From: Nitrobacter hamburgensis X14
Lineage (GTDB): Bacteria > Pseudomonadota > Alphaproteobacteria > Rhizobiales > Xanthobacteraceae
Direction of reading: 5' to 3'
Length of the DNA: 64,000 bases
NCBI RefSeq assembly: GCF_000013885.1
Contig: NC_007964.1
Location: 3,086,001-3,150,000, forward strand
Within the stretch, counting starts at the first letter, position 1. Each line of letters starts with the position of its first letter. The notes under the pieces were generated by a model. It searched no databases. It saw nothing but the letters and a program-made list of their open reading frames with translations, and was not told the origin of the DNA. The position numbers and the translations under genes were made by a program. Below are positions 18,024 through 26,630 of this stretch, one piece after another.

Positions 18024-18313
18024 GGCTGGCCGTAACGTAAAGGTTGATCCCGGTCGCATGACTATCTTGCCATCAACTCCAACGCAACGCTAACGGCACG
18101 GCGCGATGTCTCCGTGGGGGCAACGTCGGGGGTCCCGCGATCTTCACAAGCTGGGGACGTCCGGTTGAATGTTCTGCCAAATACTGCCCATATGAGACAT
18201 GACTCTCTTCCGATGTCCGCAACCCCGGACCCGACTTCGGTGCTTGAGCCCGCTCGATGAGTGACCCGCTTGCAATGAGTGATCCGCTTGGTCACCTCCG
18301 ACCAGAGGCACAC

Positions 18314-19264
18314 ATGCGTTCGGTGTCTCCTGTATCCAAACAGGGAATTGCGGCGGACCTGATTGCGCTGCTGGTGGCGGTCACCTCCGGCGATCCCCGT
18401 GTTTTGACAATTCAGGATCAGCACGCCCTGCCGTCAGGTCCTTTCGAACTGGCGCATCGGTCGCTGCAATCGGGACTCCGCGCCTGGGTCGAACGCCAAA
18501 CCCGGCTGCCGCTGGGCTATGTCGAGCAACTCTACACGTTCGCGGATCGGGATCGCGCCGCCGCCACCGACCAGCGCGTCATTTCGATCAGTTATCTCGG
18601 TCTCACCCGCGAGCAGGCCGAGTCCGGCCAATATGGGGCAAGCTGGCGGAGCTGGTACGACTATTTCCCCTGGGAAGATCATCGCCTCGGCGCGCCGCCG
18701 ATGGAGAAGACGCTCCGATCCGGCCTTGCCGCCTGGACTGGAACTGCCCCTGACCGGGCAGCGCGGAGCGACCGCCGGCAACGGGCGGCGATGCTGTTCG
18801 GTTTCGACGGCCACATCTGGAACGAAGAACTGGTCCTGCAACGTTACGAGTTGCTCTACGAGGCCCGACTGATCCCGGAAGCTCTCAGAGGCGACCGTCC
18901 GGCCGCTCCGGCAGCCGACACCGCCGCCATGCCGGGTGATGCCATGATTCTGGACCATCGTCGGATCCTGGCGACCGGGATCGCGCGACTCCGGGCCAAA
19001 ATCAAATATCGCCCGGTCGTCTTCGAGTTGATGCCGGACACGTTCACGCTGCTGCAATTGCAACGCTGCGTTGAAGCGCTGGCTGGAAAACTCGTGCACA
19101 AACCGAACTTTCGCCGTTTGATCGAGCAGCAGGAGCTCGTGGAGGATACCGGCGAAACCAGCCAGGAGACCGGTGGACGGCCGGCAAAACTCTTCCGTTT
19201 CCGCCGCGCGGTGCTGGCGGAGCGCGCGATCGCGGGGACCAAATTGCCGATTTCAGGGGCTTGA
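18314..19264 (+). CDS. nrtR: Nudix-related transcriptional repressor of NAD synthesis
   Basis: About 316 residues. The N-terminal ~170 residues are a Nudix-like domain (LVAVTSGDPRVLTI, then LRAWVERQTRLPLGYVEQLYTF, RVISISYLGL) whose Nudix box is degenerate, as in NrtR regulators that sense ADP-ribose or NAD derivatives. The C-terminal ~100 residues form a winged helix (FTLLQLQRCVEALAGKLVHKPNFRRLI, ending GRPAKLFRFR). It stands immediately upstream of nadA, with an operator in the 51-base gap. ATG 18314 (MRSVSPVSK) is chosen; two in-frame upstream ATGs lie in a repeated MSDPL stretch. It is expected to repress nadABC. Confidence 0.88.
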   Translation: MRSVSPVSKQGIAADLIALLVAVTSGDPRVLTIQDQHALPSGPFELAHRSLQSGLRAWVERQTRLPLGYVEQLYTFADRDRAAATDQRVISISYLGLTREQAESGQYGASWRSWYDYFPWEDHRLGAPPMEKTLRSGLAAWTGTAPDRAARSDRRQRAAMLFGFDGHIWNEELVLQRYELLYEARLIPEALRGDRPAAPAADTAAMPGDAMILDHRRILATGIARLRAKIKYRPVVFELMPDTFTLLQLQRCVEALAGKLVHKPNFRRLIEQQELVEDTGETSQETGGRPAKLFRFRRAVLAERAIAGTKLPISGA

Positions 19265-19315
19265 CAAGACTTATACTCAACATCAGTATAACAGATGCTC
19301 GATTGGAGTATAATC
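19261..19315 (+). promoter_or_regulatory. NrtR operator and promoter of nadABC
   Basis: TTATACT at 19271-19277 and AGTATAA at 19285-19291 form a perfect 7-bp inverted repeat with a 7-base centre. A third half-site AGTATAA lies at 19307-19313. A TTGACA -35 hexamer (19261) overlaps the nrtR stop codon, and TATAAC at 19287 could be the -10, so bound NrtR would block polymerase. GGAG at 19305 is the nadA ribosome site, inside the third half-site. Confidence 0.8.
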
Positions 19316-20299
19316 ATGTCGTCCGTCCTGGAACTGCGACCGTCGACCCGCATCTACCCCCGCGTGCGGCACGCGATCCCCGAGATCGAATGGCCCACAT
19401 TCGCCGACGACGTCGATGCGATCATCGAGCTGAAGAAGCGCCGCAACGCGGTCGTTCTTGCGCACAACTACCAGACACCGGAGATCTTTCACGGCGTGGC
19501 CGATATCGTTGGCGACAGCCTCGCGCTGGCCCGCGAGGCGACGCAGGTGGAAGCTGACGTGATTGTGCTCGCCGGCGTGCACTTCATGGCCGAAACGGCC
19601 AAATTGCTGAATCCGTCAAAGACGGTCCTGATCCCCGACCTTGGCGCCGGCTGCTCGCTTGCGGACTCGATCACGCCCGAGGATGTGCGGCTGTTGCGGC
19701 AAACCTATCCCGGTGTTCCGATCGTCACCTACGTGAATACGTCGGCCGCGGTGAAGGCCGAGTCGGACATCTGCTGCACGTCGGGCAATGCCAGGGCCGT
19801 CGTCGAGTCCCTCGGCGTCGAGCGCGTCATCATGCTGCCCGACGAATATCTGGCGAAGAACATCGCGGCGGAAACGCACGTCAAGGTGATCGCCTGGGCC
19901 GGACATTGCGAGGTGCACGAGCGCTTCAGCGCCGAAGAGGTGCGGCAGCTACGCGACAATTACCCCGGCGTCGTCGTCCTGGCGCATCCGGAATGCCCGC
20001 CGGAGGTTGTGGCGGAAGCCGATTTCGCCGGATCGACCGCCGCCATGGTCTCCTATGTCGCCACCCGACGGCCGCCCAGAGTCGTGCTTCTGACGGAATG
20101 CTCGATGAGCGACAACGTCGCCGCCGATCATCCCGACCTCGAGTTCATTCGTCCCTGCAATCTGTGCCCGCACATGAAGAGGATCACACTCGGCAATATC
20201 CGCCGCGCGCTCGAGACAATGCAGCACGAAGTCACGATCGACCCAGGCATCGCTGCACGCGCACGCCTCGCTGTCGAGCGAATGCTGGCGGTGAAATGA
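19316..20299 (+). CDS. nadA: Quinolinate synthase
   Basis: 327 residues. The three cluster-binding cysteines of the [4Fe-4S] enzyme are in place: GAGCSLAD, CCTSGNA and CNLCPHMKRI. VVLAHNYQTPEIF and FMAETAKLLNP are signature stretches. It condenses iminoaspartate with dihydroxyacetone phosphate to quinolinate. ATG 19316 has GGAG eight bases upstream; an in-frame ATG at 19295 would overlap the operator. Its stop overlaps the start of nadB (ATGA). Confidence 0.96.
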   Translation: MSSVLELRPSTRIYPRVRHAIPEIEWPTFADDVDAIIELKKRRNAVVLAHNYQTPEIFHGVADIVGDSLALAREATQVEADVIVLAGVHFMAETAKLLNPSKTVLIPDLGAGCSLADSITPEDVRLLRQTYPGVPIVTYVNTSAAVKAESDICCTSGNARAVVESLGVERVIMLPDEYLAKNIAAETHVKVIAWAGHCEVHERFSAEEVRQLRDNYPGVVVLAHPECPPEVVAEADFAGSTAAMVSYVATRRPPRVVLLTECSMSDNVAADHPDLEFIRPCNLCPHMKRITLGNIRRALETMQHEVTIDPGIAARARLAVERMLAVK

Positions 20300-21825
20300 C
20301 GACAGTGCATGACGCCAACGGCGCCGTCGTCGTCATCGGCGGGGGCCTGGCCGGCCTGATGACGGCCCTTGGGCTGGCGCCGCGACCGGTGCTGCTTTTG
20401 AGCAGCGCATCATTGGGATTCGAAACATCGAGCATCCTCGCGCAAGGCGGCATCGCCGCCAGCATCGGGCCGGATGACGACGCCTCGCTGCATCTGGCGG
20501 ACACCCTCGCCGCCGGAGACGGCCTTTGCGACGAAAGCGTTGCCGCGGCAATCCTCAGTGGCGCGCCGGCTGCCATCGAACGGCTGTCGCAGCTCGGCGT
20601 GGCGTTCGATCGCGACGCCGACGGCAACCTCGCGCTTGGCCTCGAGGCGGCCCACTCGCGCCGCCGGATTATCCATGCCGGAGGTGACGCGAGCGGCCAC
20701 GACATCATTCGCACCCTGGTCCGCAAGGTCTATGAGACACCTTCGATCACCGTATGCGAGGCGACCCGTGCGCAGCGTTTGATCGTCGAAGACAATACGG
20801 TGAGAGGGGTCGTCTGCCAGACTGACCGGGACCCCGTGGCTTTCGCCGCCGACCACATCGTCGTCGCGACCGGAGGCATCGGCGGATTGTTTCTGCATGG
20901 GACCAATCCGGCGGGATCCTGCGGTCAGGGCCTCGCGCTGGCAGCGCGGGCCGGCGCGATCATGGCCGATCTCGAATTTATCCAATTCCATCCGACGGCA
21001 CTCGACACCGGCTCCTTCCCGCTGAAACTGATCAGCGAGGCCGTGCGCGGCGAAGGGGCGACGCTCATTGACGAAAATGGCGATCGCTTCATCGCTGACA
21101 CGCCCGGCGCCGAGCTTGCGCCCCGCGACGTCGTCGCGCGCGCCGTCTGGCGGCATATGGCGGCGGGCCATCGCGCCTTCCTCGATGCGCGCGATCTGCA
21201 AGGGATCGACTTCGCCCGACGCTTCCCCGCGATCACCTCGTTTTGCCGCGACGCGGGAATCGATCCGGCAACGCAGCCGATCCCGGTCCGTCCCGCCGCA
21301 CATTATCACATGGGTGGAATTGCCGTCGATAAACGCGGAAGGACGTCCATTGACGGTCTGTGGGCATGCGGTGAAGTCGCCTGCACGGGCCTTCATGGCG
21401 CCAACCGGCTGGCCAGCAACTCGCTTGTCGAGGCGGTAGTGTGCGCCGGCCTGGTCGCCCAGGACATCGCCGGCACGGCATCCACGAAAAAGCGTTACCC
21501 CAGGACTCCGGATGGAGGCGGCGGCGGCGATCCGACCTTGATCCGGCCGATCCTGTCGCGTGCTGCCGGGGTGTTGCGCGACGGCGACGGATTGCGCGCA
21601 GCCGCGCGCGCCCTCTCACCGCTTGCTGCCTCGCAACAGGCCGCAAGCGACCCGGCCATCGTCGCTCTGATGATCGTGATCGCCGCGCTGCGCCGTGAGG
21701 AAACCCGCGGCGCGCATGCGCGTACCGACTTTCCCGAGCGAGCAATCCGCGCGGAACGTGCGACACTTCGCCTCAGCGATGCGCTCGACGCCGCACAAGA
21801 CTACATCGCCGATCCGGTCAACTAG
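20296..21825 (+). CDS. nadB: L-aspartate oxidase
   Basis: 509 residues. VVVIGGGLAGL is the FAD dinucleotide fold. SSILAQGGIAA, IQFHPTAL, LISEAVRGEGA and HYHMGGIAVD are the succinate dehydrogenase/fumarate reductase flavoprotein motifs kept in NadB, and LHGANRLASNSLVEAVV closes the FAD site. It oxidises aspartate to iminoaspartate for NadA. The frame is open far upstream, but overlap with nadA and the FAD fold fix the start at 20296. Confidence 0.96.
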   Translation: MTTVHDANGAVVVIGGGLAGLMTALGLAPRPVLLLSSASLGFETSSILAQGGIAASIGPDDDASLHLADTLAAGDGLCDESVAAAILSGAPAAIERLSQLGVAFDRDADGNLALGLEAAHSRRRIIHAGGDASGHDIIRTLVRKVYETPSITVCEATRAQRLIVEDNTVRGVVCQTDRDPVAFAADHIVVATGGIGGLFLHGTNPAGSCGQGLALAARAGAIMADLEFIQFHPTALDTGSFPLKLISEAVRGEGATLIDENGDRFIADTPGAELAPRDVVARAVWRHMAAGHRAFLDARDLQGIDFARRFPAITSFCRDAGIDPATQPIPVRPAAHYHMGGIAVDKRGRTSIDGLWACGEVACTGLHGANRLASNSLVEAVVCAGLVAQDIAGTASTKKRYPRTPDGGGGGDPTLIRPILSRAAGVLRDGDGLRAAARALSPLAASQQAASDPAIVALMIVIAALRREETRGAHARTDFPERAIRAERATLRLSDALDAAQDYIADPVN

Positions 21826-21838
21826 CATAAGGAACACA

Positions 21839-22702
21839 ATGCCCCTCCCGGCCCTCCCCCGCGTCATGATCGAACCGCTGGTTCGCATGGCCTTGCTTGA
21901 GGATATCGGCCGCGCGGGCGACCTCACGACCGATGCGATCGTGCCTGCCGGCCACCGTGCCACGGTCCTTCTCGTCGCTCGTCAGCAGGGAATCGTCGCC
22001 GGGCTCGATCTGGCACGGCTCGCCTTCCAACTTATCGATCCGGCGATCGAGATGCAGGTCGCGCACGATGATGGCGCGGTTGTCGAGCCGGGCGACGTGA
22101 TCGCGACCTTGTCGGGCCCGGTGCGAGGAATTTTGACGGCGGAGCGGGTCGCGTTGAATTTCCTGTGCCGCCTGAGCGGGATCGCCACGGCGACAGCATC
22201 CGTGGTCGCCGCGGTTCGAGACTATAAGGCGAAAATCGTCTGCACCCGCAAGACAACGCCTGGCTTGCGCGCGATCGAAAAGTACGCCGTTCGCGTCGGC
22301 GGCGGCAGCAACCACCGCTTCGGCCTCGACGATGCCGTTCTCATCAAGGACAACCATGTTGCCATCGCCGGCGGCGTCACCGAAGCGCTGCAGCGCGCGA
22401 AGCGTGGCGTCGGCCATCTGGTCAAGATCGAACTGGAGGTGGATACGCTCGATCAACTGCACGAAGCACTCGATCAAGGCATCGATGCGGTGCTTCTCGA
22501 CAACATGAGCCCGGACATGCTCCGGGAAGCCGTCGCGATGGTCGCCGGCCGGGCGGTGACCGAAGCCTCCGGCCGCATTACACCCGCGACGGCGCCATCG
22601 GTCGCCGCAACCGGCGTCGATCTGATATCGATCGGCTGGCTCACACACAGCGTCGGCATTCTCGACATCGGACTTGATTTCAAGGATCAGGCAGCCGCCT
22701 GA
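21839..22702 (+). CDS. nadC: Nicotinate-nucleotide pyrophosphorylase (carboxylating)
   Basis: 287 residues. LLEDIGRAGDLTTDAI, LNFLCRLSGIAT, CTRKTTPGLRAIEKYAV, RVGGGSNHRFGLDDAVLIKDNH and LLDNMSP are standard QPRTase motifs binding PRPP and quinolinate. It makes NaMN, completing the aspartate route to NAD begun by nadA and nadB. The ATG is 13 bases after the nadB stop; AAGGAA precedes it. Last gene of the NrtR-controlled operon. Confidence 0.96.
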   Translation: MPLPALPRVMIEPLVRMALLEDIGRAGDLTTDAIVPAGHRATVLLVARQQGIVAGLDLARLAFQLIDPAIEMQVAHDDGAVVEPGDVIATLSGPVRGILTAERVALNFLCRLSGIATATASVVAAVRDYKAKIVCTRKTTPGLRAIEKYAVRVGGGSNHRFGLDDAVLIKDNHVAIAGGVTEALQRAKRGVGHLVKIELEVDTLDQLHEALDQGIDAVLLDNMSPDMLREAVAMVAGRAVTEASGRITPATAPSVAATGVDLISIGWLTHSVGILDIGLDFKDQAAA

Positions 22703-22745
22703 TGTCCGGACCGCAGTTGGACGTTTCACATTATTGTTCGTTCAG

Positions 22746-22880
22746 CGGGCTAGAGCCTTTTCGCTTCTGATGGAATCAGAAGCGGGCTCCACGATTTTGA
22801 TTTGACGCGTTTTCTTCACGCGAACCGGTATCCTCCTCGGGTCACGCCCGAGGACATGCTTCGCTCGAAAACCTTCTAAG
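22746..22880. repeat. Interspersed ~130-bp repeat, copy 2
   Basis: Second copy of the element at 7778-7905, in the same orientation, again just past the end of an operon. The copies agree over their full length with scattered substitutions. Here it begins at CTAGAGCC and ends CTTCTAA, while copy 1 begins ATAGAGTC and ends GCTCTAA, so the ends carry a related short inverted repeat. Confidence 0.8.
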
Positions 22881-23000
22881 CAGCCATTCCGGCAGCGCAT
22901 CAGGCTGCCGCCGGCTGGCAACGTCAGATCCAGGTCATCCTCAAGATATGTCACCCTCAGGACCGATACAGACGCACGAAAAAAACCCCTTGAAGCCGTG

Positions 23001-23255
23001 TTACGGCGAAGGCGGGTGTCGTTTCCTGAAGGGGTCTGCCGCCTCATCGTACCCACGGCGACTGCTAATAAACATCAGGATCATCAACCCGCATCCGATG
23101 ACAAGCGAAAAAAACGTGCCAAGACCGAGCGCGATCCAGCCGTGTATGCTCATGTCGGTGCCGGAGATCCCGTTGAGGACTGAAATCGTCCACACGCCTG
23201 TAATGATGAGTATGGCCGTTAACGCTACTAAAACGACCATCCTACCCTTGCTCAT
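23001..23255 (-). CDS. Small two-helix membrane protein
   Basis: 84 residues from MSKGRMVVL (an ATG three codons upstream is also possible). Two hydrophobic segments (MVVLVALTAILIITGVWTIS and WIALGLGTFFSLVIGCGLMI) are separated by a short polar loop with His. The tail SSRRGYDEAADPF is charged. Small proteins like this are common in Rhizobiales without assigned role. Confidence 0.65.
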   Translation of the reverse strand: MSKGRMVVLVALTAILIITGVWTISVLNGISGTDMSIHGWIALGLGTFFSLVIGCGLMILMFISSRRGYDEAADPFRKRHPPSP

Positions 23256-23639
23256 ACCTTCCATAGCGGTACCTTCCGTTTTGTAAGCTTGGCCGTTCCG
23301 ACTAGCTCCAGCGGGTCTGATTAGGGAGCGCCGTGAAGCCGGCCAGCATGTGTGGATATTGTGATCGTCCGGTTTCTGCGCGCCATGCGAGGAAATCAGA
23401 TGCAGCCCGCGAGCGAAGGTTTTCGATGCGCGGGGATATTAGCACAGACAACGTCAGAGCGCCTCCTCAATTGATGCATCGATGATACATCTTTTATATA
23501 ACCTCCCATACGCCCATGTGTAAGAGGGGAAACGAGGCCTAATTTCAGATTTGAGCATTGCCCATGCGACCATCGAAGAACACCGACAAAGAGCGAGCCG
23601 CCCCCGTGCGCCTTGGAACAGGCGACGCCTCCCGGATAG
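23256..23639. other. Gene-poor stretch
   Basis: AT-richer than its surroundings with no convincing reading frame. It lies between a small membrane-protein gene and a decayed regulator fragment, and is probably eroded sequence. Confidence 0.35.
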
Positions 23640-23770
23640 GGACAAGATGACCGATCGAGGTAGTCGCCAATTTACACATGGCATTATCCCGGTGCATTTT
23701 CACCTCACTGATGTCGAAGGCGATCTGCGTGTTGAGACGCCCGTCCAACACGCCCAGCAGAGCCTTACCG
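23640..23770 (-). pseudogene. FixJ/LuxR-type helix-turn-helix fragment
   Basis: The frame reads VLDGRLNTQIAFDISEVKMHRDN then AMCKLATTSIGHLVPI. It follows the C-terminal DNA-binding helix pattern of FixJ-type response regulators (G-LNKQIAFDLGISEVTVKMHRGNAMRKL), with two residues missing before SEV and two after it. No receiver domain is seen. A remnant of a regulator gene. Confidence 0.55.
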
Positions 23771-23838
23771 ACCTGCTTCACTCTACAGCAATGAGCTAAC
23801 CACTTCGCCAACGCAGGACACGCTTCAACATGAAGTGA

Positions 23839-24837
23839 TCACGCTCTGGATATCCGGATTCCGTTGCGAATGTCCGATGGCGTGACGGCGTATCGGCGCC
23901 GAAACGTACGGTTGAAATAAGAGAGGTCGCTGAAGCCGGAAGCATGCGCGATCGATGCGATCGTGCAGGTGGCGTGCCCCGGACTGAGCAGCAACCGTCG
24001 CGACCATTCAAGCCGCAGAGAAAGGACAAAATCGGAAAACGTCGTGTGCTCGTCCTGGAACAGTTTGCGCACATAGCGCGGTGAAATGCCGTGGCGCGCG
24101 GCGATCATGTCGATGGAAAGGCCCGGTTCGCAAAGATGTGTACCGATGTCGGATTTGATCGCCCGCAGCCGCGCCGCGCGCACGCCACCGCGTTCGCGAG
24201 CCGGCGATCCGCAATCCGGCTCGGCCCCGATCATGGCCGCCATGAGGTCGCGGATATGGGCGGTGGCGATCCGGCCGAGTTCATCCGAACAGGGCTTTTG
24301 CCGGGCTTGCAGCAGGCTCACATAGCCGACGAGAAAATCAAGCATCTCGTTTTGCCTGCTCACCACGGTCAGCGATACGTCCTCCCGGTTCGCAAGCATC
24401 GGCGTCAGATCGTCGATCGAGACCGATATGTTGGTAAACCTCGCCCGATCGCGACACTGGATGACGCTGCACTCGCTTCCCCTGAGGAAGATGGCGTCGC
24501 CGGCGTCGAGCACCTGTTCGCGGCCGCGCTGGGCGATGCGAAGCGGTGCGTCGGCGGTGACGAGAAAGACCATGTCCGCCATGTCATCGGCGATGAGCCG
24601 CTGCGTTCGGGATACACGAACGGGGCTAACAGTCACCGAAGCGAAGGCGGCGCCCGGCAGCGCGCAGAGTTCACCTTCGGCGTGAAAGGAGGTTCCTTTC
24701 GCCGGCTCGATATCGAGCCGCACCATCGTCTGCCCGAACACTTCGCGCCAGACCGGAAGCCGGTCGCGCGCAGGCAGTGCGGCCGTCGACAGAAACAGTG
24801 ACGAAGAAGGCGTCGAATTCGGGTCGTTCGAGTTCAC
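23839..24837 (-). CDS. AraC-family transcriptional regulator
   Basis: About 332 residues from GTG 24837 (the frame is open 17 codons further up). Residues 20-190 match the AraC-binding-like domain (ARDRLPVWREVFGQTMVRLDIEP, LDAGDAIFLRG). The last 100 residues hold two helix-turn-helix units: LSIDMIAARHGISPRYVRKLFQDE and IASIAHASGFSDLSYFNRTFRRRYAVTPSDIR. It is divergent from the exported-protein operon that starts at 24990 and is its most likely regulator, by position only. Confidence 0.85.
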   Translation of the reverse strand: MNSNDPNSTPSSSLFLSTAALPARDRLPVWREVFGQTMVRLDIEPAKGTSFHAEGELCALPGAAFASVTVSPVRVSRTQRLIADDMADMVFLVTADAPLRIAQRGREQVLDAGDAIFLRGSECSVIQCRDRARFTNISVSIDDLTPMLANREDVSLTVVSRQNEMLDFLVGYVSLLQARQKPCSDELGRIATAHIRDLMAAMIGAEPDCGSPARERGGVRAARLRAIKSDIGTHLCEPGLSIDMIAARHGISPRYVRKLFQDEHTTFSDFVLSLRLEWSRRLLLSPGHATCTIASIAHASGFSDLSYFNRTFRRRYAVTPSDIRNGIRISRA

Positions 24838-24989
24838 GATTGCATCGCCCCCTGTCGCAAGGATGCAACAGCGGCGGCCGGGCGTCAATTTTGTTCCGTT
24901 CCGTCCGCATCCGGTTCCTGCCTGTCCACGACGGTTTATCGCCGATACGTCATGATCGGAAGAGGCAAGGCCGCAGGGGAGATAAAGAC

Positions 24990-25796
24990 ATGAGCCTGCC
25001 GGGCGGCGTCGCTGCTGGCGCGGATGACAAAGGTTCGACGGGCTTGCCGCCGCGCCCGGGAAAGGGCGTGCGAGTGCTGTTGTTCTTCATCTATTTCTTC
25101 GTATTCGCAGTCGGTATACCGGTGCTGACGATTGCGGTGGTCCAGGCGAAATACGGCCTGATCGACGGCCCCCCTTCCTTTCCGCCGGATGCCTTTGGCG
25201 AGCAGATCAAGACGGCGGCCAAATACGGCATTTTCGTTTGGGCAGGCTTGCAGTTCTTTATCTTCGGCCGGGTCGCTTCGTGGGCCGGCGGCGAGCCGGC
25301 CGTTCCGGGCGTAACCCCCATCGCGAAGGAAATGTTGATGTCGCGGTTGCTGGCGCTCAACCAGCAGGACATCCCCTTTGCCGTCAGCCGCGGCAGTCGC
25401 AGCAACGAACTCGTCGTCGACTGGCGCTACGCAGACGCCAAATGGCTCGACCTGATGCGCCTGCACGGTATGAGCAAAGGCTATCGGCTGGTGCTCCGCT
25501 TCGACGAAGGCGCGCATAACGCCCGTGCGCAGGATCGATATGCCTCGTTCGACTGGTCGGCGGGGCCGAATCTCGTCACCCTCAAATGGAATGTCTCCCT
25601 CGGCATCACCTTCTACGAATACCAGCACGAGCGAGTCTTCGGGCTGCAATTCAAGAACGGCAAGCCGACCCTCGACCTCAGCTATGCCTATACGTTCGAC
25701 CTCAACGAACTCAAGCAACCGATGATCGAGATCATCCGCAATTCCGGCTGGAATTTCCGGCCGGTCATCACATTTTTCCGGCCGATCGGCGGCTAA
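24990..25796 (+). CDS. Membrane-anchored protein of unknown function, first gene of exported-protein operon
   Basis: 268 residues. Two hydrophobic stretches occur: VLLFFIYFFVFAVGIPVLTIAVV near 30-52 and YGIFVWAGLQFFIFGRVAS near 85-103. A soluble domain of about 150 residues follows (ELVVDWRYADAKWLDLMRLHGMSKGYRLVLRFDE), ending in beta-rich sequence. No family is recognised. It follows the divergent AraC gene by about 150 bases and is 27 bases ahead of the next gene, so it likely leads the operon. ATG 24990 has GGGGA seven to ten bases upstream. Confidence 0.7.
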   Translation: MSLPGGVAAGADDKGSTGLPPRPGKGVRVLLFFIYFFVFAVGIPVLTIAVVQAKYGLIDGPPSFPPDAFGEQIKTAAKYGIFVWAGLQFFIFGRVASWAGGEPAVPGVTPIAKEMLMSRLLALNQQDIPFAVSRGSRSNELVVDWRYADAKWLDLMRLHGMSKGYRLVLRFDEGAHNARAQDRYASFDWSAGPNLVTLKWNVSLGITFYEYQHERVFGLQFKNGKPTLDLSYAYTFDLNELKQPMIEIIRNSGWNFRPVITFFRPIGG

Positions 25797-25823
25797 TAAA
25801 CGGGATAGAAACAGGGAGCCGAC

Positions 25824-26630
25824 GTGAAGCAAACCAAGTCAGCAGGCCGCTTCGGACAGGGCATTTACCGGATTTTCCTTGCGGCAAGCACGATCGCTCT
25901 CATGCCGGCGGCGGTAATGTCGGCCACGACGCAGGATAACGAGCGTCCGCGCTGGTTCGGCAGCAGCTTCGACAACAAGACGATCCTCGCTTACGGCGTA
26001 CCGGACAGCGACTATGTCGTTCTATTGTTTTCGTGCCGGCCGGGCGCGTCCGTCGTGAAAGTCGACGTGCAGGACGAGGAAAGCGGCGCCAAAGAGAGCG
26101 ACCTGCTGCTCGTGCGTTTGGCGGCGGGAACAGAGCGAGTCGAGTTTTCCGAAAAGGCCGTCCTCAACCAGGATTCGGGCGGCGTCGAACTCCACGCCGA
26201 CGTGCCTCTCGATGAGGGCTTGCGGCACATCCTGACCTCGAAAGAGCGGTTGGAAATCACGGTCGCGGGGCACACGCAGCGCTACGCCATGGACGGCGCA
26301 GCCGAGCCGGCGGCCAGGATGATCGCGGCCTGCGATTCTCCCAAGCCGGCCGACGATCTCGACGTGACGGTGACCAACAAGGCTGGGCTGCCGCTGCAGA
26401 GCTTTGCCTATTCGCAAGCCGGCGTGAATTCCTTCGAAAGCGGCGAGTTCGGTAATAAAACGCTGGGACCGGGCGCCAGCCGGACGTTCACCATTCCCGA
26501 CGGGCGCAAGATCTGCACCTTCGACATCTCCGTGCTTCTCGCCAAGGACGATGAGGAATGCTGCAGCATGGGAAAGCCGGCAGGCACGCAGAACCTGTGC
26601 GAGAACAGCGAATTCGTCCTCCATGACTAG
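25824..26630 (+). CDS. Exported protein of unknown function
   Basis: 268 residues. The N-terminus RFGQGIYRIFLAASTIALMPAAVMSA is a signal peptide. The mature protein is beta-rich, with KTILAYGVPDSDYVVLLFSCRPG early, and a C-terminal half holding five or six cysteines (CDSPKPADD, CTFDIS, ECCSMG, NLCENS), which suggests disulfides in the periplasm. No known family. Its last codons overlap the start of the next gene. Confidence 0.7.
   Translation: MKQTKSAGRFGQGIYRIFLAASTIALMPAAVMSATTQDNERPRWFGSSFDNKTILAYGVPDSDYVVLLFSCRPGASVVKVDVQDEESGAKESDLLLVRLAAGTERVEFSEKAVLNQDSGGVELHADVPLDEGLRHILTSKERLEITVAGHTQRYAMDGAAEPAARMIAACDSPKPADDLDVTVTNKAGLPLQSFAYSQAGVNSFESGEFGNKTLGPGASRTFTIPDGRKICTFDISVLLAKDDEECCSMGKPAGTQNLCENSEFVLHD

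Noticed and set aside
21233..21766. Minus-strand frame inside nadB
   Set aside because: Arg/Pro-rich shadow of nadB, whose flavoprotein motifs are complete.
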